A stretch of DNA of 64,000 bases from Eledone cirrhosa (taxonomy: Eukaryota; Mollusca; Cephalopoda; Octopoda; Eledonidae). The stretch covers positions 17,035,499-17,099,498 of the forward strand of contig OZ024743.1 in the NCBI GenBank assembly GCA_964016885.1, written 5' to 3'. The notes below the pieces were generated by a model. It saw only the letters and a program-made list of their open reading frames with translations, ran no database searches and had not been told where the DNA came from. Shown piece after piece: positions 21,930 to 34,037 of this stretch (positions within the stretch are counted from its first letter, which is position 1; each line of letters opens with the position of its first letter). A program made the position numbers and the translations under genes.

Positions 21930-24900
21930 CTTTGAGTCTCAGTCATTGATGTTATTTAACTGGAAAGTTTGTTGAAATGAATATCAAGCCGCTACCTGCA
22001 GCCTCAGATATTCAGGACGTATCGGAGGGTATTTGCTGTTCACAGCAAGCATGCTTTTTGAAGTGTTACAAAAAGCGGGGCTGGACTAATCTTCTTTAAA
22101 CATCCTTGGAAACTCTTTGATATAATACCTAGTGCGCCTATGACAATCGGGACGACCTTGACTTCATGGCAGTCCCAAATCCCTTTTAACTCCCTATTTA
22201 AGCCCTGGTATCGGTTAATTTTCTACCTCTCCTTTTCTTGCACTCTCGTGTCAAATGGGCAGACTACATCAACAATCAGGCAGGCTGTATTTTCCTTGTC
22301 CAAAACTACCCGGTCAGGCCTATTGGGTTCTAATTTCTTGTCCGTCTGTATCATAAAATCCGATAGCACTTTCACCTGATCGTTTTCTATCACCGACCCT
22401 GGCTTATGCTCATACCACTTCTCAGATTGTGGTAAATTGTTTACTTTGCATAGATGCCAGTGGATCACCCTGCCTATCACATCATGTCTCCAGCCGTTAT
22501 AGTGTGTCTGGGTTAGGTATTTACATTCGAATACAATGTGAGCCAGAGTCTCCTCTCTTTCTCCACATATCTTACACAGTGGGTTAGCCTTCTCCTTGTA
22601 AATATGGTGTTTCACCCACTTCGTCCTGAGAGCCTGCTCATGCGCAGCTATTAGCATTCCTTATGTAGCCTTTTGAAGGTATCCTTTTTTTGACCAGTTC
22701 CTTGTCTGTTGATCTCTAAATTCAGTTTCCTTAAAGAAGGTACTATGAAGGGATTTTTCATGAAGGTTGCTCTTCCTCCTTGTTGTTATGTCCACCTTGG
22801 ACATCGGCTGGTCTATTGTCTTCTCCTTCAGTACAATTATAAGCATTGGCTCCCTACTGTGAGTCATGTCTTTGTGTAGGTTGTTTTTCTCCATCTGAAC
22901 ACATACCTCTATGCTGATAAGACCTCTTCCACCTTCAGATCTTTAAGTAGAATCTATCGACATCATTCCTCATGTGGAACATGTAGATAGTCAATAACTT
23001 CCTAGTCTTCCCAACCATTTTTTTTGTTCAGCAACATTACATTTCAGAATTCCCGCACTGTACCTAATAATATACACAGCACTTATGGCATTTCTACTAT
23101 TTAGATGTGATTGTAATACGGTCCTTACTCTCCTAATGTACACAGATCTTATCAATTCTTTCATTGGTTTTTTCTTGATGTCATCTGCCACCAGAACACC
23201 TAAATATTTGTATCCTTCTTCAGTGTCAATTTCCTTTATCATCTCACCTGTTGGTACCTGGATTCCGTTGCTTCTGCTCAATTTACCTCTCTTCATCACT
23301 AGGACTCTACACTTATAAATACCCAATTCGATACATATATCATTGCTGAAAATACGGACAGTGTCAACAAGTACATCCAACTCCTTCTCACTCTTCCCCA
23401 AGAGTTTAAGATCTTCCAAGAAGAGGAGGTGGTTGATGGTAAGCTCTCCTTTTCCCAACTTGTATCCTGCTCTCACTTTTCGCAGTATAATAGTATCAGG
23501 GCAAGGGCAGACAGATGAGGGGACAAACTATCTCCCTGGAAGATACCTCTCTTGATCTTCACGCCTCCCAAGGTTTCTCCACCCGATGTTAACTCTATTT
23601 CCCAGGACTTCATACTTTTGCTCAACAACTGTCTGATGTTATCTGCCACCTAGAAGATCACTAGGCTTTAGGTTAACCAAGAATGAGAAACCATGTCGAA
23701 TGCCTTTTGTAATCTATCCATTCCATGGCAAGACCAGTGTGTCTCCTCTTGCAATTCCTCATTACCATCTTATCAATAAGTAACCGATCGTTTGTATCAC
23801 GGGACTTCTTTCGGCATCCTTTCTGTTCGTCCGGTAACATGTTGTTTATGTGGAGGTGGTGGTAGATTTCCTCAGACACAATGCTTGTTAACAGTTTCCA
23901 CATTACAGAGAGACATGTGATAGGTCTATAGTTGGTAACAACATTACCCTTGATTCGGTATTTCATTACCATAACTGTGGTATCTTCTGTCAACCACTCT
24001 GGTACCTCACCCGACATCATGCAGTCATTTAAGATGGTTGTCAGTTTCGGGTGGATGGATCTTATATGTTTAATCCAATACCCTCGCACACCACTGGGCC
24101 TGGTGATTTCCAGTTGGTTACTATTTTTGCCTGCCCTTTAAGAGTTTCAACTGTGATACTCAAATCAGTGTGTTGGTGTGCTTGTTCACTAATCTCCTGT
24201 TGTACTGTCTCCATCCATACTACCTGACTATTATGTTCAAAATCCAGCTCCTATATTCCACTCCAGAATGTCTTAGTTTGTTCCGCCTCAGGGATCAAGT
24301 CGTTGCTTCTTTCTTTCTCTTCAATCTATCCACACAACATTATTTGGTTGTTGTCAAACATGCGGTTTTGTCAATACTGACTGACTCTGCACTCATACTG
24401 CCTAATCTTTTCACTTTTTGCTACAATGCGTTGCTTCAGTTCCTCTATGATAGTATTTAGGTTTTTCACCCTAGTTTTGTACTTTATTTCCAATCTATAT
24501 TTAGTCTCTATATTTTGTAATGTCCCATTCAGGAGGGACTCAAGCTTTCAAATTTCTTTTCTCATTTCCTTGATTTGACCCTCAGTCGTTTCTTCCACCA
24601 AGTTCGTGATCGTTCTTGTTTGTTGTTTCCTCTCGTGTCTATGCCAAGTAATTTCCTCACCGCATTTGCTGTTGTTTTGAGGATCTTGTTGCATTGGTGA
24701 AGGTTCCTCTCCTCAAGGTATGGGATGACTTTGTTTATCTTAGCTGATGATTCGTCATGTCTCTCAACCTCTTCACCTTCATTTCACACGGGCTCGTTTG
24801 CCTGACTTACTCAACGCTCCTTTCCCAACTTAATCTCTCTGCCCAGTTCCTCCAGTTGTAACTCGCTTATCCATCTATTACTTCGTATTACCCGAGCCTG

Positions 24901-25640
24901 CACGGCCAATTTTTGTTCATCTAATTTAAATAGAGCAATCTCGTTCCAGATGTTATGCATCCGTTTCCTATAGCCTTTTTTCCATGGGGTTACTCCTCAG
25001 GTAACATTCCATGACAGATCTATTCAATTCTTTCGTCCAGTTGGTTCTTGCCCCTTTCCTTCTTCTTCTTCCTCCAACACTTGCAGTGTTTGGATGACAG
25101 CCAGGTCCCTGCTGCTGGGCCAGGGAGCACTTGCTGGGTGATAGTCTTTCACAGGACGTTCCAGGCTCCTCTTCAAATTTATTCGAACTGTTTAGGTTCG
25201 ACATTTAAACACTTATATTGAGGATTGTTGAATGTATGGTTACATAACCGACGGTGGTTTCATCACCCCCAGTGATTTCATTTACCCCCAGTGATTTCAT
25301 CACCCCCGGTGATTTTAGCGTGGCACCATCACGTTGTAGGCGAACGTAAATAAATAAACAAATAAATAGATAAAATAAAAAAATAATCATAAGTTTCATT
25401 GTAATGTTTGAATGTCTGACTTTTTTTATTCCTTTTTGTTTTTCGAGGCCAGTAACATCGGTTACTAGTGTTGTTGTTGCTGCTGCTGCTGCTGTTTTTG
25501 AGTTTAGCTACAAGGGAAGTAGGGGTTGTTGCGTTCAAAACTTTTGAACATTTTTTTTCTTTTGTTGTTGCATTTGTTTTTTTTTCTGTGTTCTGTTTTG
25601 TAATTTTTCGACTTGTTGCTTATCATTATTATTGGTGGAG
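21930..25640 (-). mobile_element. R2/R4-type LINE, copy D3, essentially full length
   Basis: A minus-strand copy of the D1 subfamily. Its 3' end abuts the (ATT)n tail of T4 and its 5' end abuts ATTATTATT next to a SINE at ~25.63 kb. It provides the C-terminal endonuclease that D1 lacks in this window. It is more decayed than D1 in the N-terminal half: frames are broken throughout 24.1-25.0 kb. Confidence 0.85.
22004..25204 (-). pseudogene. D3 polyprotein (Myb-like, RT, finger, PD-(D/E)XK endonuclease), decayed
   Basis: The start MSNLNSSNKFEEE is at 25204, the same point as in D1. In order: the basic GGRRRRKG patch and N-R-S-V-M (25.07-24.98 kb); RT TNYRPITCLS (24089-23673); GYKLGKGELTINHLLFLEDLKLLGK (23476 on), in which the MDD of D1 is LED, so the catalytic box itself is mutated; and the thumb fragments. 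Then come the finger CKICGEREETLAHIVFEC and the nuclease (TDKKLEPNRPDRVVLDKEN, then CLIVDVVCPFD), with RPD-x(n)-D as the PD-(D/E)XK core, at 22657-22223. The C-terminus (VVPIVIGALGIISK) continues past an in-frame TGA at 22040-22042 to the likely true stop at 22004-22006. Confidence 0.85.
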
Positions 25641-25735
25641 GTTAACTTTGCCTTTCATCCTTAAGAGGTCGATAAAATAAAGTACCAGTAATACACTGAG
25701 ATAATTACTGGCCTTGTGCCAAAAGTAGAAACAAT
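25637..25735 (+). repeat. Cephalopod SINE, 3' half only
   Basis: The body and tail of the SINE: GGTTAACTTTGCCTTTCATCC, then GATAAAATAAAGTACCAG and CCTTGTGCCAAAAGTAGAAACAA. The tRNA-like head is missing. It directly precedes a fuller copy. Confidence 0.8.
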
Positions 25736-25737
25736 TA

Positions 25738-25935
25738 TTATTGGTGGATTAGAAGTATCGGTAGAGGGTCGGACGCCATGCTTCGACGCATACAGTTACT
25801 GCCCTTGCCATTCTGAGTTCAAATCCCGCCGCCGTTAACTTTGCCTTTCATCCTTACGGGGTCGATAAAATAAAGTACCAGTAATGTACTGGGTATTTGC
25901 TGGCATTGTGCCAATAGTAGAAACAAGTTTTATTA
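25738..25935 (+). repeat. tRNA-derived cephalopod SINE, near full length
   Basis: A tRNA-like head (GGATTAGAAGTATCGGTAGAGGG) is followed by a pol III B-box-like GTTCAAATCCC at 25817-25827, the core GATAAAATAAAGTACCAG and a tail ending TTTTATTATTATA. From memory this is the tRNA-derived SINE group described in octopus and squid. It depends on a LINE RT in trans. Its ATT-rich 3' end resembles the tail of the T elements, which suggests (but does not prove) partnership. Confidence 0.85.
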
Positions 25936-26175
25936 TTATATTATCATTGGACGCACATGTGTGAAGAACGTACATGTATGCGGAGGAAAAGGTTTGTAAC
26001 TTTAAGCTGTTTTAAAGTATCATTTTTTGTATTTTCTTATCGTTAACGAAGCATAAGGTACCACATTGGTTCTAAGGGAGAGAGACCTCTCAATATTCGG
26101 AATGTAAGCCCTAATATTCAGAATTAAATTTAAAAACTTCGAAAAAATCGCTTCCCCACCCCAAAAAATAAAAAT

Positions 26176-28043
26176 ATGGAAATGTTTGACCTTGAAACGA
26201 TCAACAACGTTCCGGTCAAAAGTTCAAAAACAGCCACTGTAAATCTCACCACAACTACTACTACTACAGACATGCCTGTCGACCATTCCACTGAATGTGA
26301 ATGCAAATCACAAAAGGTACCATCACAAATGCAGCCTTCTGTGATAGTAGCAGTATCATCTCAAAACGACACCACCACCACCACAACAACAACTCAGAAC
26401 AACAACGACAATGACACCGACAGCCTCAATGTAAACACGGATGGCGGTGGAAACAGCAACAACAAGCAAAACATTAACAACAATACCAACAACAACAGCA
26501 AGAACGACAACACCAACAACAAGATCGTCAGAGGCACCACCTTTTCAGCGGCAGCAGCACAAAAGAAAGCGCTTATTAGAAGTTGATATTAGCCATAAAG
26601 ACGAACAGTTGGCCCAGGCGTGGAGGTTAATTAAACGGGAGAAATATTGGGGAAACCTGACCATCCCGGACGGGGCATAGCGGCCATGCAAAGGAGTACG
26701 GTGTACTTTCCATGCATTTCAGTGCAGACACACACAGTGGAACTTACCAGCCTAGCAGAGCTCGAGGCTGCTTTGAAGTGCATCGGAAGTGACATAGAGT
26801 ATAAAGCAAGGGCCAAGCAGTTCGGTACCATCTCGGTACTATTCAAAACCGAGGACCTTGCTATTAAGCACTCGGTGACCGCCTGCAGAACGGAATGCAT
26901 TATCATGCACCCGTCCTACATGGGCCAAGGGACAGTAAAAGTCCACATTCCCAGGATCCCACCAGGAATGAACATATGGTGGCACCTCGGATGCGTATTC
27001 GAGGCAGGAACAGACAGTACCCTCCTGGATATCAAAAGGACAGAGAGAGAAGACTGGTCCGGAATGGATTTGGAGATTTCTCTCCACATGAAACCAGAGG
27101 ACATCCACAACATACCGGATTTTACCCGCCTGCAGGATGGGACAACAATCCAATTAATCGCTGATGGAGGAGGGCCCAACTGCTTCGTCTGCGGGGAAGC
27201 AACGCATCTGGAAGCCTTGGCCCTCATCTCAAAGATGCAGGGAGTCGCAAAACTCCGTTGTTGCCAACACCAGTGTCAGCATGTAAAGCTGCACCAACAC
27301 CACCACCAAATACAACACCAACAATCATACGGTTAACCCCACCAATATCAAAAACAGTCGGACCACCACCAGCATCGAAACTAATCCAAGGGAAAAACGA
27401 GGAAAGCTATCCCACCCACCCTACCCCTCCAATTATACACATACACAAAACAATATATGCACACACAGACACAGATACACTCACAGCCACAGACCCTTTG
27501 TCTTCCAGCAGTGAAGATGAAGGAAAACCGAAACGTGCCAAAAAACTAAAGAGAAAACTCACCAACAAAACCCCAAGAAAACACAAGAACATACACAGAA
27601 AACATACAGACACCATAAACGCAAACACTTCCCTAATAACATCAACACCACCCTCACACTCCCCGAAACGCAAACAACCTAAACAAACGCATAAGAAATA
27701 AACACACAAATACCTGAAATTGCAGACACCGCACCTACAACAAACACAAACAACCGAAACAACACCACCAAAACCCTCACCGCCACAGTCACCAAAACGA
27801 AAACAAATAAAACCACACCAACAAAACATCAAACACTTCGTGCTTTTCAGAAGCGTCAACAATAAATTGATGGCCCTCTTAGCACGAATCGAGGACATCC
27901 AAACAGAGGGGGAAATCTTTGAACTGAACACATTTTGCGTGCAAGAAGATTTGCTTCTGGTGCGAATATCGCTCAATTCCTACAAAGAAATTCGAGTGAG
28001 CTTTCCTCAAGATGTGGGAACCCCGAACGTGAAACCCACATAA
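26176..28043 (+). pseudogene. T5 ORF1 protein, divergent, CCHC knuckle disrupted
   Basis: The start MEMFDLETINNVPVKSS at 26176 opens a Thr/Asn-rich N-terminus that stops at 26586. The central domain reads at 26647-27336: TVYFPCISVQTHTVELTS, GTISVLFKTEDLAIKHS, MHPSYMGQGTVKV, IPRIPPGMNIWW and REDWSGMDLEIS, similar in layout to the T2 central domain. The knuckle reads CFVCGEATHLEALAL, so the fourth ligand (Cys) is lost, probably by a frameshift. A Pro/Thr/Lys-rich tail (27258-27701) and a C-terminal piece (27720-28043, QDVGTPNVKPT) follow in other frames. Confidence 0.7.
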
Positions 28044-28144
28044 AGACTTTTAAAGGGGTTCCCAAAAGAAACTCCAACAACCATGGTGGTCGAACTCCCG
28101 ACCTTCATATGACCCCGGGAGCTAAGTAAACCTTCCCCCTCTCA

Positions 28145-28645
28145 TTTTGCTTGGGATTGTGCGGGAGTAGCTGATAGAAGCCGGGGGTGCAAAAGCCTCA
28201 AACACCTAATCAGCCATTTCCAACGGTCTGACAGATATCGACTAGATTTCCCCAATGCGCCAGTGTGGACGTGGACCAACCGCATAGGGTCATCTAGATC
28301 GTATATAGACATGATCTTTATTAGGAAAATAGATAGAAATAGTGTAGCCTGCCAAACTTTTAAAACGGTCGCCTATTCAGATAACAAATTTGTGATCTGT
28401 TTAGTCCACCTAGATAAAACGCGTAGGTTGTGAACGGGTTAATGGAAGCTGAACATGTCATTTTTGGTACGTTAGGCTTATAGGGACCGAGTGAACAATT
28501 TACTTAAGCAAAGGTTGACAGGAGGGATCAACAACAGATGGTGGGTGGCTCTCAAAAGAGAGATTAGAGTAACTTCGATAGAGTTCAGCAAATAACTAGT
28601 GTAAGAGGAAAATAGAGCGGAGGGGGAGCTGGTAGATAAGTTAGT
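28145..28645 (+). pseudogene. T5 ORF2 fragment: C-terminal half of the APE endonuclease and linker
   Basis: Nucleotide similarity to T1 5935-6440 is obvious. VWTWTNRIGSSRSYIDMI is readable near 28260, then YSDNKFVIC near 28375 (DH of the catalytic motif changed to DN), KLNMSFLVR, and a linker ending GELVDKLV. Several stops interrupt it. The first ~140 codons of the endonuclease and everything after the linker are absent. Confidence 0.75.
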
Positions 28646-28649
28646 GAGG

Positions 28650-30429
28650 CGGGCAACAACAACGTCAGCAACAGCAGCAACAACAACAACAACCACAGCA
28701 ACAACGGCAATGGCAGTAGTCGTAGTACCAGTAGAAACAACAAAAGTAACAGCAGCTCAGACGACAACAACAACAACAACAACAGCAAAGAAAAACCAAT
28801 CTCGTTTGCAGGTATCGCAAAGAACCTGGAAACCATCCTCATAACAAATGAGTAGTTACAGGAAGCAAAGAAGATGGTGACGAAAACCGGACACCGAGCA
28901 ATCTGCAAGGCAGCCGAAAAATGTTTCGAAACCCAACAGCACTGTACGTTCACGTATCGTACAGTAAGCACGAAATCCCGTAGGGTTGAAAGAGCCACAG
29001 AGGCTCAAATACAAGAAGCCTTAGGGTCTGTGTGGCAGCGGAAAACGCATATCACCCGAGGCAAGAAATATGACACCGTAGACGTGCTTTTTGTCACACC
29101 CCAGGAGGCAAAGGCTCAATCCTTAGTGACCCTAAGGAGCTAGGAAATGGTGTTGGTGCCCTCCTACTGCGGGAAACATATTGTAAGGGTCAAACTGACA
29201 CACGTCCCCCCCAGGGATGGCCCCTTCTTGGCTGGCCGCGTCTGTCCTCGTCGGAATCGAGGACAAAACAACTGTACTGCAAGTACAGAAAAAAGTACGA
29301 GAAGATTGGGTCGGCACCTCCATTCAGATGTTAATCCAAACCAACCAGGAGAGCATCGAAGCTATCCTGGATGTGATAGACTTTGATAACTGCACTCAAC
29401 TACCCATAAATATTGAGGGCAAACGCCCGAAATGCTTTCGCTGTGGATCGAAGACCCATCTCAGGTCCTTCTGCAATGAGATGACCCCGAGAAAGGAGAA
29501 AACCGCCCTCCTTCCGAAACCGGCTCCACTGCTACCAGCAACAGGACAAGCGGAAACCAAGAACGATAGGTCCGTGGCACCCATACCCACATCACGGATA
29601 TTAAGAAAAGCAGCAGCAGTGGAAGTATTAACAACAACAACAGTAATACCAACGGCAGCTGCAACAGAGACTCCACTGCAAACATCACGAACAACAAGTG
29701 AAAGAGTGGAGCTGGTACCCCTCTCCGACCTCACATAATCAGACATGGAGTGTGAGATGGGAGAGGGATGGCAAAAGGTCGCAAGAAGGCACAAACGCAG
29801 AAGAGGCGCATCGTCGCCTTCGAAAAGGGAGGAAAGAAATGAAAAAAGGGTAAAGGCTACAGCGAAGAGACTCACAGCAGCAACAGCACCAACACTATCA
29901 CCACCCACACTAGCACCACCATCAACACCGGCGACAACCCTACCGGCGACAACCCCACCGCCAACAACAACAGCACCTTCAACACCGCCACCACAAGCAC
30001 CAACATTGCAAACACAATAAACACACACACCCAGCAACAACGACAAGAAAATAGCAGAACCACACCCCACCCCCAGAAAAAAACAAATGCACGGCAATAA
30101 ATACACACAACAAGAAACTAATGACTTACATAATTGAACACACAGACATTTCACAGCACAACTCCATAATACCAGCACCAATCAAAACATCAACGAACAT
30201 AAGACTGGTAAGAATAGCACAGAAACAATACAGAAACATTAAAACGAAATTCCCCAACGCAGTTGGTGATTTCAGAGACCTAGGAGGGACTCTCAACCGG
30301 AGAGTATATTCGGACATACTCATAGAAGAGCTGACGAGCAGCCGAAGGGACGATTCAACGGCCCCTTCACAAGACGATCAAGTGAAAAGGGATGAAGAAA
30401 CCATCCTTCCTCTACGAAAAGTAATGTAA
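28650..30429 (+). pseudogene. T3 ORF1 protein (CCHC knuckle intact), with stops
   Basis: The N-terminus is truncated. The central domain at 28874-29143 (TYRTVSTKSRRVERATEAQIQ, TVDVLFVTPQEA) ends at a TAG at 29141. After a frame change in the C-run near 29208 it continues at 29217-29738 with WLAASVLVGIEDKTTVLQ and an intact knuckle, CFRCGSKTHLRSFC. A TAA at 29736 sits at the same place as the T1 TAA at 4850. The in-frame continuation MECEMGEGWQKVARRHKRRR, a Pro/Thr tail and the conserved end (FPNAVGDF, RRVYSDILIEELTSS, PLRKVM, stop 30427) follow. Confidence 0.8.
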
Positions 30430-30463
30430 GTGGTCTTTCCCATCTGTCCCACTCCATTTCAAC

Positions 30464-33400
30464 GTGACCTCACTCAGAATAGGCAGCATAAATGCGCGTG
30501 GCTTGGGGTCGTCTATGGAAGCAGGGCTACCTGCTCAACGACCTCAGGATCTATAGATGGCCATCAGCGAGACCAGAATCTCCGAAGCACGGGACTTCGC
30601 ATCGATTTTCGGCGGCTACGATGTGAACACATCTACCAGCCGTCCTGGATCGGGGGGTGGAGTTGCTGTACTTTTTCGTAGAGGTTTTGATCTCGCCCTA
30701 CGGGCCATCTTCCTGGACCCAGAAGGTAAGTTGGTGGTGCTGGACGTGACCAGCGGAGACGGGAAAGCTTTCAGGCTAGTGGCCGTCTATGCCCCAACAG
30801 GGCCAGGGCGACCTGATTTCTTCCGGCGTCTGGAGACCTTTCTTGAAACGTCCCGCTCTTTAGTGTTAGTGGGCGACTGGAACGGGATCCTTGATGCACG
30901 CTGGGACTGTGTGGGATTAGCGGATAGGGGAGAAGGTTGCAAGAGCCTCACCAACCTGCTCAGGCGCTTTGATCTGTCTGACAGGTACCGATTGATTTTC
31001 CGAATGTGCCAATGTGGACTTGGACAAATCGCATAAGGTCATCCATATCATATCTAGATAGAATATTTTGTAGGGAAATAGATATGTCTAGCATATGCTG
31101 CCCACAATTCAAGATAGTCAGCTACACGGACCACAAATTCGTGATCTGTGTGTTTGAATTAGATAGGCTTCATAGACGAGGACCCGGCTACTGGAAGCTA
31201 AACGCGTCCTTACCAGCGCGCAAGGTCTACAGAGACCGGATTAGCGAACTAGTTAAGCGGACGTTGACGGGAGCCATCGTCAAAAACAAGTGGTTGTTTG
31301 CTCTGAAATGAGCGATCAGAATAGAGACCATTAGGTTTAGTAAGGATTTAGCAATAGAGAAAAATAGAGCAGAGGGAGATTTAGTTAAAAAATTAGACGA
31401 GGCGCTTAGCAAAGGCATCGCGACCGACGTGCTTGCGGCGAAATTGGCCCTTGACCAATTCTCGAATGCAAAGCACGAAGGCTGCGTTGTCAGAGCTAGG
31501 GTGCGTGCTCTGAGACACGAGGGACGAAAGCCGTTCAATGGTCCCGAGTGGCGGAGGCGCGTCGTGGTAACAAAGCCACGATCTGGTCTTTGGTGGACCA
31601 CGACGGGCGCATGCTACTCGATCCCGGGCAAATGTGTGAAGCTTTGCTTCGACACTTCGCTCAGCTGTTCGGGGCAGCGGTGGGCCGGGTCGAGGGATGG
31701 ACTTTAGTGTTTACCTCGACGGACTGCCGTGGCTCTCGGCCACTGCGGCGGAGTGTTGCGAAAAGCCGATAACAGCCGCTGAAGTACGGGAGGCAATGAC
31801 TAGCTGCAGAAGGGGTAAATCGCCTGGTTTGGATGGTCTGCCCTATGAACGTTACGTACAGATGCCAGACTTGTTCGGAGGCCTCTTGGCGGACGTCTAC
31901 TGCAACTGGCAACAGAACGGGAGTATCCCCAGCTCTGTGAGCAGAAGAGCGGTGGCACTGCTGAGAAAGGATCCGAACAAAGGGGATAACATAGATAATT
32001 TCAGGCCCATAAGTCTGCTAAACACAGAGTTCAAGATTTGGGCCAAGGTGCTAGCAAAGTGGTTGGCGCTTGTCGATGGTGGTCTGGTGGGATAAGCTCA
32101 GACATGCGCCATTCTCGACATATCCATCCACGACAATCTCCACCTCATGCGATACATCGTAGAGTAGGTAGCTACGGGACCTGGTATGGGTGGACCCTTG
32201 ATCAATTTAAATCAGTCGAAAGCTTTCGATAGGGTCGACCATCGTTACCTAGCGGCAGTCCTGAAGGCGGCTGGCTCTGGGCCCGTCTTCAGAGGCTGGA
32301 TCGCTGCCATGCACAGCGACATCTGCTCTGTGGTGAGAGTGAACGGTCACCTTTCAGAACCGTTCAACATCATGCGCTCGGTCCGCCAAATATGTCCCCT
32401 CTCGTCCCTCTTGTACGTATTGACTCTCGAGCCATTACTGCACAAACTGGAGACATTGAGGGTGGTTCCGCACGAACTAGGATGCGGAAGATCCGTGTCA
32501 GCATATGCGGACGATGTCACCGTAGTGGTGTGTAAACGCCAGTGGGCCTGCAGCTCGGCACCTGGAGAGGCAGGTCCATGCTGTCCAACAGCGTCGTCGG
32601 GCGCTGGACGGACGGACCGGTTAAATTGCTAGGGGTCTGGTTCGGTCCGGACCTCCAGACGGACAAGAACTGGGACGAGGTGACGAGCAGGTTGGCTTCT
32701 CTCACCCAGAAATGTGCGGAGAGGTGCTATCCCTGAAAGGTCAAGCGGAGATGGCTAACGCGTACATCGCGTCCGTCATATATTGCCGCCTGACCATCGT
32801 ACCTTTCCTAAGCCCAGTCTGACTACGCTGGAGCGTTTGCTCTTTCGCTTTTTGTGGAAGGGACGCGCTCCGATGGTCAGGCGGTCCATCTGCTGTCAAC
32901 ACCCGCTACGTATAGGGCTGGGCATGCCGTGGCTGATGATGCGCAGACACGCTCTCAGGCTACGACATCTCCACCTCTTCCTCGACGGTGATCAGGTGTG
33001 GTCGCCATTTGCTAGACACGTTTTTCCCCAGCTCGTCTCCTTGACGGAGCTGCAGTCCTGGGTCAAGCGAAGACCGAGAGGGAGCGCTTGGAGACTGGAA
33101 TGTCTTCAGGCGCTCACAGCCCTCGACCAATCGGGCAACGTGATCGGTGGAAACACCACCCTGGCGTTCTATAGAGGATTAGTGGAGGGGAAGGGCGACG
33201 ACGTACTTGGAGAAACTCTAGGCGTGTACGAAAATCAACTAGCCAATCTCTTCGGAAGGACTTTCGGGCCGGGGCCTATGGACAACTTCCAGAAATCCCT
33301 GGCCTGGCAGTGCTACCGAGGAGCTTTGCCAGTTCGGGATAAATTCTACAGGCATGGAGGTGCCGTCAGCCGGGCATGTCCGAGATGCGCGCAGGGCGAC

Positions 33401-33793
33401 GAAACCGTCCTGCACGCACTCGTCCAGTGTCCGAGCATTGCTGACTTGTGGGTTTATGTCGAACACCTGCTGTCACGTGTAGGACCTATCCAGCTATCAG
33501 CTGAGTCCATCGTGAGGATTGCCCCGCCCCCTTCCTTTAGCCTGGAAGGGCAGGCAGTTTTTATCTGTCTGGTGGCCATGGCGAAAGAGATAGTATGGTG
33601 GACACGTTTGAAAGGGCTGAAGACGAGCACTTACCTCTTCGGTGATGCCCTGATTAACTTTTTCAAATTTCATTTGAAAAGGAAAATCAGGGTAGAGAGG
33701 GAAGTGCTCTCTTCCCAGCATTTTGTTGAAAGATGGGTGAGAGAAGCAAGTATGGCCCGAATGAATGGGCCTTCTCTGAGTATGTGTCTGTAA
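30464..33793 (+). pseudogene. T3 ORF2 protein (APE endonuclease, RT with YADD, C-terminal finger), frameshifted
   Basis: The start codon is mutated to GTG at 30464. Endonuclease: ISETRIS, VYAPTGPG and GDWNGILDA at 30557-31036, then SISYLDRI and YTDHKF at 31006-31311, with a TGA at 31309. RT: KSPGLDGLPYERY, NFRPISLLNTEFKIWAKVLAKWL, LINLNQSKAFDRVDH, VRQICPLSSLLY (the Gly of motif B changed to Ile) and AYADDVTVVV. A deletion of roughly 75-80 bp follows YADD near 32535. The stretch 32783-33793 is open and carries the C-terminal part missing from T2: LERLLFRFLWKGRAP, then CPRCAQGDETVLHALVQC. It ends at the stop at 33791-33793. It complements T2 for rebuilding the family alignment. Confidence 0.88.
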
Positions 33794-34036
33794 ATTAAAG
33801 GTGGAAAACTGGGAGAGGGCACTTGCCCTGGTGGTCAGGGCCACTGTGGTCTTTTAATGGGCTTTCTCCACAAATGTCCCTTGGAAGTCTCCCCCCTATT
33901 GGGGAATTTTTCTTTGTTATTTTATTTCAACCTCTGTTTTTTTACACGCAGAAATGCCCATTTGTACCGTCCTGTATTGTCCTGTACTGTCCTTAATGTC
34001 TACTTTATGTGAACCCTTGTGGTTAATAAAGAAAAC

Positions 34037-34037
<1 letters not shown>

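Larger units (their letters stand above)
25950..28649 (+). mobile_element. Tx1-like LINE, copy T5, 3' truncated, divergent subfamily
   Basis: It begins after the ATT-rich tail of the SINE and carries a divergent ORF1. Part of an endonuclease domain follows and stops at ~28649, where the ORF1 of T3 begins without any ATT tract. The missing stretch between ORF1 and the endonuclease fragment points to an internal deletion near 28140. Confidence 0.7.

Noticed and set aside
25817..25827. Functional tRNA gene
   Set aside because: Only a B-box-like element and a loose head are present. There is no cloverleaf, and the segment is part of a repeated SINE.
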